Shown here: positions 57,974 to 64,000 of the stretch, piece after piece | Position numbering within the stretch: position 1 is the first letter of the stretch | Layout: each line of letters starts with the position of its first letter | DNA from: CAXSBR01 sp964236495 | GTDB lineage: Bacteria; Actinomycetota; Actinomycetes; Mycobacteriales; Jatrophihabitantaceae | Assembly: GCA_964236495.1 (NCBI GenBank) | Contig: CAXSBR010000006.1 | Coordinates: 98,886-162,885, forward strand | Direction of reading: 5' to 3' | Length of the DNA: 64,000 nt | The notes under the pieces: generated by a model | Databases searched by the model: none | Told to the model about the DNA's origin: nothing | The model's input: only the letters and a program-made list of their open reading frames with translations | Program-made: the position numbers and the translations under genes

Positions 57974-59247
57974 GCCGCCCCAGTCCAGATGGCACACCTC
58001 ATGTGCGTCGGGTCAGCAATCCAGCCGGCTTCCCGAGTCCGCGCAGCCAACCGGTGGCCGGGCACCTGGGCCGATGGGGAACCGAACCGCTGGCGCTGCT
58101 GGACGAGGGTGCGGCACTGGCCCCGGTCTTCTCGATCCGGCTGTGGCGACGGGCCGTCATCGGTTACCGGCCGGACTGGAACCGGCTGGTGCTGGGCGAC
58201 CTGGACACCTTTCGCAGCAAGGGAAGCCTCAGCGGCTTGAGCCCCTATTTGGCCGGCGGTGTCGTGCAGGCCGACCCGCCCGTGCACCGCCCACGCCGGG
58301 CGGCGCTCAATCCGTCGTTCCACCGTCGCGCGGTGGCGGAGTTGGAGCCGGCGCTGGCCGCCGTCGTCGACGCGAACCTGCCCATCGGCGAGTTCGACGC
58401 GGTCGAGTGGTCGTCGACGATCACCCGCGAACTGCTGGTCAAGGCGTTCTTCGGTGGCGATTTTCCGCGTACGTTGCTGGCCGACTTCCTGCGCCCGCTC
58501 GACACGCGCCCGCCGGGGCCGTTCCTACGCCGGCCGGTGCTGTTTCGCCGGATGAACGCCGCATTGACGACGGCGCTGGCCGACGCCAAGCCCGGCACGC
58601 TGGCCCAGGCTTTCGTCGACCTGGCCGAGGGGCGGCAGTACGGCGTCGAGGAGCTGCGGGTCGCGCTGGGCGCGGCGTACGACACCACCGCCCACACAAT
58701 GGCGTTCCTGCTCTGGCACCTGGCGTCTAATCCTGCGTGGGGCCGGCCGGAGTCGGTCGCCGACGCGGTGTCGGAGACGCTGCGGCTCTACCCCGCCGGC
58801 TGGCTGGGCAGCCGCCGCGCAGCCCGCGACGTCGACGTCGACGGCACGGTGATCAAAGCCGGCATGCTGGTGCTGTACAGCCCGTACCTGACCCACCGCG
58901 ACCCGACCCTGTGGACGGATCCGCTGACGTTTCGGCCCGAGAGATTCACCGAACCGCTGCCGGCGTGGGGCTACATTCCGTTCGCGGCCGGCGAGCGGAC
59001 CTGCCTGGGCGCCAACCTGGCGCAGCTGATCCTGCGCATGGTGGGCGCAGCAGCGGCCGAGGGCCTCCACCGATCCGACACAACCCACCTCGCTGACGCA
59101 ACGAACCGAGCCGACGCGGCTCGGCCAGCCGAGGTGTCCGAGCCAGCTGGTGCCTCTCAGCGGGTGGGTGGTGACGCTGCCGACGATCCGCCGCTGCGCG
59201 CCGGGCTGACCCTCGGTCCGGCTGCGCCCCTGCTGCTGCGACGCTGA
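57970..59247 (+). CDS. Cytochrome P450
   Basis: A 425-residue P450 with GTG start overlapping the GT2 stop. The I-helix is ALGAAYDTTAHTMAFLL (TT), the K-helix ExxR is ETLRL, the PERF region is FRPERF, and the heme loop is FAAGERTCLGANLAQ with the cysteine. Near the C-terminus (about residues 365-400) is a Ala/Asp/Thr-rich insertion (TTHLADATNRADAARPAE) not typical of the family. In the crt operon it may oxidise the carotenoid end group, supplying a hydroxyl for the glycosyltransferase; this is inference. Confidence 0.92.
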   Translation: MSRPSPDGTPHVRRVSNPAGFPSPRSQPVAGHLGRWGTEPLALLDEGAALAPVFSIRLWRRAVIGYRPDWNRLVLGDLDTFRSKGSLSGLSPYLAGGVVQADPPVHRPRRAALNPSFHRRAVAELEPALAAVVDANLPIGEFDAVEWSSTITRELLVKAFFGGDFPRTLLADFLRPLDTRPPGPFLRRPVLFRRMNAALTTALADAKPGTLAQAFVDLAEGRQYGVEELRVALGAAYDTTAHTMAFLLWHLASNPAWGRPESVADAVSETLRLYPAGWLGSRRAARDVDVDGTVIKAGMLVLYSPYLTHRDPTLWTDPLTFRPERFTEPLPAWGYIPFAAGERTCLGANLAQLILRMVGAAAAEGLHRSDTTHLADATNRADAARPAEVSEPAGASQRVGGDAADDPPLRAGLTLGPAAPLLLRR

Positions 59248-59264
59248 GGCGTCACCGCACCGGC

Positions 59265-59317
59265 CAAACGATCGCAGTGTTGGCCACCGCCGAGGTGGCG
59301 CAGGCTGCACTCGTTCG
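59265..59317. repeat. Hairpin repeat element, copy 3
   Basis: The left arm is 59265-59288, the loop about 59289-59293 and the right arm 59294-59317. The arms end in CCACC and begin GGTGG, and both share most positions with the copy at 48073. It lies between the convergent P450 and SRPBCC genes. Confidence 0.75.
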
Positions 59318-59323
59318 CCTCGC

Positions 59324-59863
59324 TCAGCCGGCCGCGACGATGAGGCGGTGCACGCTCTGGCGCAGTTCCTCGCCGCTGACCCGGGGAAACGTCACCCGGG
59401 CCAGCACAGCCGGGTCGGTGACCGCTGACCAGTCATAGGTGTGCACCACGTCGGTTCGACGTTCGGCGGTGGGCGTGAGCTGCCAGCGCCACACGACACC
59501 GGCGGGCTTGGCGCCCGCGCGCGCCGTAGTCCAGGCGATTGCCCGGTCCGGCTCGAACTCCACGACGTGGTTCTCGGTGCGGTAGTCGCCCAGCGACGGA
59601 TAGTGCATCTCCATGGTGAACACCTCGCCGACGCGCGTCACCGGGTGTGCATCCACGTCGGCCTGCAGCATCCCCGAGCCGTCGACCTCGACGTGGCGGC
59701 GCGGATCGCAGAGCACAGCGAAGAGCGCCGAAGCGGAGGCCGCGCCGGTGCCGGACACGCGCAGAAAGGCCGGGCCGCGCTCGATGCTGACAACTGGGCT
59801 GATCGCCGGCGGTTCGTCGGCTGAAACGGGCAGGCCCTGACTGCGCGGCGTGCGTTGCTGCAT
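59324..59863 (-). CDS. SRPBCC-family protein
   Basis: A 179-residue START-like protein. After an unconserved N-terminus it shows LFAVLCDPRRHVEVDGSGMLQ, GEVFTMEMHYPSLGDYRTENHVVEFEP and IAWTTARAGAKPAGVVWRWQL, a polyketide-cyclase/dehydrase-like ligand-binding fold. I chose ATG at 59863 (before QQRTPRSQG); a longer frame is not supported. The function is unknown. It converges with the P450 gene across the hairpin element. Confidence 0.8.
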   Translation of the reverse strand: MQQRTPRSQGLPVSADEPPAISPVVSIERGPAFLRVSGTGAASASALFAVLCDPRRHVEVDGSGMLQADVDAHPVTRVGEVFTMEMHYPSLGDYRTENHVVEFEPDRAIAWTTARAGAKPAGVVWRWQLTPTAERRTDVVHTYDWSAVTDPAVLARVTFPRVSGEELRQSVHRLIVAAG

Positions 59864-59992
59864 GCGGGGTGCCGTCCCTGTTCCCGAGTGTTGCGATGTG
59901 AGGTTCCATCTGCCGCGCTGCGGATTCCATCTCCGCGATGCGGATGCCATTGTTGCCAACATGGCCGCTGCAGCGACGATTCCCTTCCTCCG

Positions 59993-60406
59993 GTGACGTT
60001 CATCCAGGCGGTCGAGGCCGTCGGCAAGACGATCGACGCCACCGGCGTCGCGATCATGGTCGTCGGCGCGCTGGCGGCCTCGGTCATTGCGCTCCAGCGG
60101 GCGCGCGCCAAGGTGCCCGACATTTACCGCCACTACCGCCAGCAGCTGGGTCGCTCCATCCTGCTGGGCTTGGAGCTGCTGGTGGCCGCCGACATCATCC
60201 GCACGGTTGCCGTCACGCCTACCCTCACCAGCGTGGCGGTGCTGGGCGCCATCGTCCTCATCCGAACGTTCTTGAGCTTCTCGCTGGAACTGGAGATCAC
60301 CGGTCGCTGGCCATGGCAAAAGCCCCCAGCAAGCGCAGTAACCGCTGCGCCCGGCCAGCCGGGGCAGGCGCCGCCGGACCCGGCATCCTCCGCGCAGCAG
60401 TCCTGA
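59993..60406 (+). CDS. DUF1622-family membrane protein
   Basis: A 137-residue protein. It begins VTFIQAVEAVGKTIDATGVAIMVVGALAASVIAL, with two to three hydrophobic segments, and contains ELLVAADIIRTVAV and RTFLSFSLELEITGRWPW, the pattern of DUF1622. The start is GTG at 59993, without an obvious ribosome site. The tail is Pro/Ala-rich. Its role is unknown; it lies opposite the phosphate transporter pair. Confidence 0.75.
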   Translation: MTFIQAVEAVGKTIDATGVAIMVVGALAASVIALQRARAKVPDIYRHYRQQLGRSILLGLELLVAADIIRTVAVTPTLTSVAVLGAIVLIRTFLSFSLELEITGRWPWQKPPASAVTAAPGQPGQAPPDPASSAQQS

Positions 60407-60461
60407 GGGGCTGACTGAGCGAGCAGTCGTCGCTTACTAGTCCTCGCTCACTTGTCCTCGC

Positions 60462-60692
60462 TCATTTATCGAGGATGAACCACACGCCGACCACGACGCC
60501 GGCGGCAGCGACGGTGAAGCACGCGAACGCCACCGCGAACTGGGCAACCGCGGGTCGGGCGGCGGCTTTGGCACCCTCGGCCTGTGCCAGCGTGCGGGCG
60601 CCGAAGGAGAACGCGCCGACGACGGCCAGCACGGCAACGAGTGAGTAGACCAGGGTCTGGCCGACGGCACTGAAATCGACGTAGCTACTCAT
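60462..60692 (-). CDS. Small membrane protein next to the phosphate transporter
   Basis: A 76-residue protein with two hydrophobic segments, TLVYSLVAVLAVVGAFSFGA and VAFACFTVAAAGVVVGVWF, separated by a short polar loop. Its start overlaps the stop of the PiT gene (ATGA), so it is translated with it. It is probably an accessory subunit; no known name. Confidence 0.75.
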   Translation of the reverse strand: MSSYVDFSAVGQTLVYSLVAVLAVVGAFSFGARTLAQAEGAKAAARPAVAQFAVAFACFTVAAAGVVVGVWFILDK

Positions 60693-61969
60693 CGGTTCTG
60701 CTCCTGCTCCTGGTCCAGATGGTGGGTGCCGGTGGCGTCGGTCATCGCGGTGGTGGCCGCGCCTGCGGTGGTGCCCGCGCCTGCGGTAGTACCGGCGGCC
60801 ACTGGCTGCGCGTCCCCGTCAAGGCCCTCGTCGTAGTCGCCCTCGTCGTTGACGTTGTTCGCGGTGACGGCGTCCTTGCGCGAGAGCAGCCACACCCCAG
60901 CGAGCAGTGCCGCTGCGACCAGCGCGACCAGCGCGATGGTGGCGTTGCCCCGGTGGTTGGTGATGGCCGCGATGAGGGCAGCAACACCTGCTGCAGCGGG
61001 CAACGTCAACACCCACGCCACCACCATCCGGCCTGCAACGCCCCACTTGACACCCGCGGCGGTCTTGCCCACGCCGCTGCCCATCACCGCACCGGAGGTG
61101 ATGTGGGTGGTCGACAGCGGAATGCCGCTGCGGGTGGAGATGAGCAGAACCGCCGCCGCGGACGTCTCGGCGACGAAGCCTTGCGGGGCCTCGACCTGCG
61201 TGAGGCGGTGACCCATCGTGCGGATGACGCGCCATCCGCCGATGTAGGTGCCGCTGGCGATCGCCAGCGCGCAGAGCGCGATCACCCACAGCGGCGGATT
61301 CGCGCCGTGGTGCAGGCGTCCGTCGGCGATCAGGGCCAGCGTGATGATGCCCATCGTTTTCTGCGCGTCGTTGGTGCCGTGCGCGAGTGAGACCAACGAG
61401 GCCGAGGCGATCTGGCCCAGCCGGAAGGTTTTCTTGGTGCCCGCCACCTCGTTGGGTCGCGACACGCGGTAGGCCATGAACGTGGCCAGCGCGGCGACGA
61501 CGCCGGCGATGATGGGCGACAGAACGGCCGGTACGACGACCTTGGCGACGATGTTGTGTCCCTGCACAGACGACGTTCCGGCTGCCACCGCGGTAGCGCC
61601 GATGACGCCGCCGATCAGGGCATGAGAGGAACTCGAGGGCAGGCCGAAGAACCAGGTCAGCACGTTCCAGGCGATCGCGCCGAACAGGCCGGCGAACACG
61701 ATCGGCAGCGTGACGACCTTCTGGTCGACGATGCCGCTGGCGATAGTCGCCGCGACCTTGACCGACAGAAAGGCGCCCACGAAGTTGAGCACGCCGCAGA
61801 GCGCGACAGCCACCCGCGGCGCCAGCGCCTTGGTGGCGATGGAGGTGGCCATCGCGTTGGCTGTGTCGTGGAAACCGTTGGTGAAGTCGAACGACACCGC
61901 AGTCAGCACGACGATCACGAGCAGCAGAGTGTTGTGCACGTCCTGGAGTGTGGCGGCGGCCCACGGCAT
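60689..61969 (-). CDS. PiT-family inorganic phosphate transporter
   Basis: A 426-residue transporter. Signature motifs are DFTNGFHDTANAMATSI near the N-terminus and the second repeat SLAHGTNDAQKTMGIITL. It has about ten membrane segments, and a low-complexity hydrophilic tail after residue 370 with an AGAGTTAGAATT run. It imports phosphate as a neutral metal-phosphate with protons. DUF47/PhoU-like partner genes are not adjacent; the small protein downstream may take that role. Confidence 0.95.
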   Translation of the reverse strand: MPWAAATLQDVHNTLLLVIVVLTAVSFDFTNGFHDTANAMATSIATKALAPRVAVALCGVLNFVGAFLSVKVAATIASGIVDQKVVTLPIVFAGLFGAIAWNVLTWFFGLPSSSSHALIGGVIGATAVAAGTSSVQGHNIVAKVVVPAVLSPIIAGVVAALATFMAYRVSRPNEVAGTKKTFRLGQIASASLVSLAHGTNDAQKTMGIITLALIADGRLHHGANPPLWVIALCALAIASGTYIGGWRVIRTMGHRLTQVEAPQGFVAETSAAAVLLISTRSGIPLSTTHITSGAVMGSGVGKTAAGVKWGVAGRMVVAWVLTLPAAAGVAALIAAITNHRGNATIALVALVAAALLAGVWLLSRKDAVTANNVNDEGDYDEGLDGDAQPVAAGTTAGAGTTAGAATTAMTDATGTHHLDQEQEQNR

Positions 61970-62153
61970 GGAGCCAGAGCCGCGAACAACAGTTCACCGA
62001 CGATTCACCGAGCTTTCACCTCGCTCCGGGAACGCGATCGGACAACGCGACCGACGGTTGCGATGAGCGCAGATCCGACCCGTCGAGCGATGGTCGCAAA
62101 GTGTTCATCCATGGTTGAGAGTCCCGCTACCAGCGCGGAGCACCGTCGTCGTT

Positions 62154-62507
62154 GTGACCGATCGCAGAGTGGACTACGACATGCTGGCGTATTTCGACGG
62201 TTCGCACACCGACGGCGACGACGTCGGAGTCGCGGTGGACGGACTGAATATGGACCTGCCCGACCTCGACGCGCCCCTGAGCGACGCAGCGGAGTTCGGC
62301 TCGGTATTTGCCGGTCTGGAACCCCACGACTTCGACGGCTCGGACTTCGACCGCTCCAATGTCAGTTCCGCCCTGAACTGGAAAGCAGACAGCGTGCACC
62401 AGGACACCGAAAGGCGGCAACAGCGCGATCGCCGGCGGGAGCGGCTGGTGGCCTTCGAAATCAGCGCCCGCACTGCGCACCTGTTCCGCCACGCCACCCG
62501 CAGCTGA
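62154..62507 (+). CDS. Acidic hypothetical protein
   Basis: A 117-residue frame with strong GC bias in third positions, which supports real coding. The first two thirds are acidic (DYDMLAYFDGSHTDGDDVG, GLNMDLPDLDAPL, EFGSVFAG, HDFDGSDFDRSN), and the last third is basic (TERRQQRDRRRERLVAFE). GTG start at 62154 is a guess; no ribosome site is clear. No family is recognised. It stops 6 nt before the convergent MFS stop. Confidence 0.55.
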   Translation: MTDRRVDYDMLAYFDGSHTDGDDVGVAVDGLNMDLPDLDAPLSDAAEFGSVFAGLEPHDFDGSDFDRSNVSSALNWKADSVHQDTERRQQRDRRRERLVAFEISARTAHLFRHATRS

Positions 62508-62513
62508 CGGCGG

Positions 62514-63812
62514 TTAGGCAGTGCCCGATGTTGCACCGGCCGCCGCCACCGGAGGAGCCTGATAGACCGGCAGCTCGCGCATGCGCCGCAGCGGTGACAG
62601 AAACACTGGCAGGAACGTCAGGATGCCTCCGAGCGCCGACACCAGCAGCGTGCGCCGCACCCCGATCGTGGCGCCGAGCACGCCGCCCACCAACGCACCG
62701 AGCGGCAGCGTGCCCCACACGAGGAAGCGCATCGTCGCATTCATCCGCCCCAGCAGCTCCGGCGGGCACAGCGACTGGCGGAAGCTCACCTGGGTGATGT
62801 TGTAGACGACCGTCGACATCGTCATCACGAAGCCCGCGACCGCGAACGCGGCGAGCGTCCAGTCGCGGTGGACGAACGGCGCTACGAGGGCCGGCGGACC
62901 GAACAGGGCCGCCGCCATCCAGATCGCCGGTCCCTGCCCGACCCGGGCGGCGAAGCGGCTCGCGACCAGCGCGCCCACCAGCCCGCCCACCGCCGAAGCC
63001 GATCCGAGTAGGCCGATCCAGCCCGCGGACAGGTGCAGCGTGCGGGCGAGCAGGACGTAGTACACCGCGAAGCCGATCGCGTTGAACAGGTTGGCCGAGC
63101 TGGTGCACATCGCGATCGAGCGCAGCAGCCGGTTGCCCAGCACGAACCGCAGCCCGACGCTGATCTCGCGGCCCAGATGGCGATCCGCCCGGCGCTCGGG
63201 CTTGGCCGGCCGCACCCTGATCGAGTACACCCACGAGGCCGACCACAGAAAGCTCAGCGCGTCGACGAGCACCGCGACCGGTGCGCCCAGCAGCTGGATC
63301 AGCACGCCGCCCGCGCTCGGGCCGGCGATCGAGGACACCGACTCACTGGCCTGCAGCTTCGCGTTTCCCTCCACCAGAGCGTCGCGGTCCACCAGCTGGG
63401 GTAGATAGGACTGGTAGGCAACGTCGAAGAACACCGTGCAGACGCCGGTGACAAGCGCGACGACGTAGAGCTGAACCATCGTCACCCGCGCGATCCAGTG
63501 GGCCACCGGCACCGACGCCAGCGCCACAGCGCGCAGCACATCATTGACGATCATGACCGTGCGCAGGCGCATCCGGTCCAGCCACGCGCCGGCGGGCAGC
63601 CCGACGAGCAGGAACGCGACAGTCTGGAACGCACCGAGCAGCCCGACCTGGAAGGTGCTGGCGTGCACTGCGTGGATGGCCACCAGCGGCAGCGCCAGTT
63701 CGGTGACCATCGTGCCGAACTGGCTGACGGTCTCGCCGACCCAGAGTCGGCGGAAGTCCAGGTGACGCCACAACCCCGGTCGAGCGAGCGGCTCAGGCAT
63801 GGTGTTCGTCAC
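62514..63812 (-). CDS. MFS transporter
   Basis: A 432-residue major facilitator with about twelve membrane segments. It begins RHLDFRRLWVGETVSQFGTMVTELALPLVAI and contains the loop motif GLPAGAWLDRMRLRTVMI between TM2 and TM3 (the A motif), and in the centre LLGSASAVGGLVGALVASRFAARVG. The MFS_3-like enterobactin/macrolide exporter group is the closest. The substrate is unknown. Confidence 0.9.
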   Translation of the reverse strand: MTNTMPEPLARPGLWRHLDFRRLWVGETVSQFGTMVTELALPLVAIHAVHASTFQVGLLGAFQTVAFLLVGLPAGAWLDRMRLRTVMIVNDVLRAVALASVPVAHWIARVTMVQLYVVALVTGVCTVFFDVAYQSYLPQLVDRDALVEGNAKLQASESVSSIAGPSAGGVLIQLLGAPVAVLVDALSFLWSASWVYSIRVRPAKPERRADRHLGREISVGLRFVLGNRLLRSIAMCTSSANLFNAIGFAVYYVLLARTLHLSAGWIGLLGSASAVGGLVGALVASRFAARVGQGPAIWMAAALFGPPALVAPFVHRDWTLAAFAVAGFVMTMSTVVYNITQVSFRQSLCPPELLGRMNATMRFLVWGTLPLGALVGGVLGATIGVRRTLLVSALGGILTFLPVFLSPLRRMRELPVYQAPPVAAAGATSGTA

Positions 63813-63831
63813 ACCACTAGTTCATCACGTC

Positions 63832-64000
63832 CTGTCTACGGGCTCCGGGCCTCGCTCCTTCGTCGCTCGATCCTCACCCGCGGGCTGTCTACGGGCTCCG
63901 GGCCTCGCTCCTTCGTCGCTCGATCCTCACCCGCGGGCTGTCTACGGGCTCCGGGCCTCGCTCCTCCGTCGCTCGATCCTCACCCGCCGGCTGTCTACGG
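63832..64000. repeat. 53-bp tandem repeat array running off the window edge
   Basis: The unit starts ctgtctacgggctccg at 63832, 63885 and 63938 and recurs at 63991; the period is 53 bp. Copies are near-identical (the last shows ctccg for cttcg and ccgccgg for ccgcggg). The array is intergenic, upstream of the MFS gene. No coding was seen in it. The extent beyond 64000 is unknown. Confidence 0.95.

Noticed and set aside
60416..60464. Terminator between the DUF1622 and small membrane protein genes
   Set aside because: Only a short 8-bp stem (TGAGCGAG/CTCGCTCA) with a 19-nt loop and no T-run; too weak to call.
63832..64000. CRISPR array
   Set aside because: The period is exactly 53 bp with no variable spacers and no cas genes; it is a tandem repeat.

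Overview
The window is GC-rich (visibly about 70 percent), with strongly GC-biased third codon positions, many GTG starts, ATGA/GTGA stop-start overlaps, Asp-box and CUT1-type lipoproteins, and TetR/LacI/DeoR/ArsR regulators. This points to a free-living, high-GC actinobacterium (Actinomycetota) with a saprophytic, carbohydrate- and peptide-scavenging lifestyle. I cannot name the genus. No rRNA, tRNA, phage, transposase or CRISPR locus was seen, so this looks like an ordinary chromosomal segment with several catabolic islands.

Layout. 1-4853: a truncated FAD oxidoreductase, a DUF5522 protein, a LolA-like protein with an ABC-2 exporter pair, and a lipase-like hydrolase. 5011-10491: a polyol/ketose island. 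A leftward operon (FGGY kinase, PfkB kinase, zinc dehydrogenase, DeoR regulator) diverges from a class II aldolase. 10555-16082: a DEAD-box helicase, IPP isomerase, a secreted phosphoesterase and two lipoproteins, closed by a perfect 12-bp-stem terminator. 16516-26513: an eight-gene LacI-controlled operon. It carries a CUT1 sugar importer without its own ATPase, a GH130 enzyme, a Gfo/Idh/MocA oxidoreductase, a large secreted protein and an Asp-box propeller lipoprotein. 26560-31731: TetR/SDR, class I aldolase, VOC, SRPBCC/ArsR and an ArsB-like transporter. 31773-44567: a tightly packed peptide-import operon ending in an S9 peptidase/beta-lactamase-fold fusion, an M20 hydrolase, a GNAT enzyme and an enolase-superfamily racemase. 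44810-52229: a modular secreted GH3, TetR/SDR, Pr6Pr protein, aquaporin and DUF998 protein. 52226-59247: a carotenoid cluster (crtB, crtI, crtE, acyltransferase, GT2, P450). 59324-64000: SRPBCC, DUF1622, a PiT phosphate transporter with a small membrane partner, an acidic orphan, an MFS transporter, and a 53-bp tandem repeat that runs off the edge.

Most interesting. (i) The 31773-44567 operon looks like a salvage system for D-amino-acid-containing peptides. It combines oligopeptide import, a dual serine peptidase, and the three enzyme families (GNAT N-succinyltransferase, N-succinylamino acid racemase, M20 desuccinylase) known from the D-to-L amino acid conversion pathway of Geobacillus. (ii) The carotenoid cluster repeats the staphyloxanthin logic (desaturate, oxidise, glycosylate, acylate) on a C40 backbone with a P450. 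(iii) Two repeat families are present. One is a 51-bp hairpin at three gene ends, one of which encodes the last residues of a TetR protein. The other is a roughly 53-63-bp repeat found both at the window edge and inside the 3' end of crtB. (iv) Many codon-phased minisatellites occur, including an eight-copy hexanucleotide inside a sugar-phosphate kinase.
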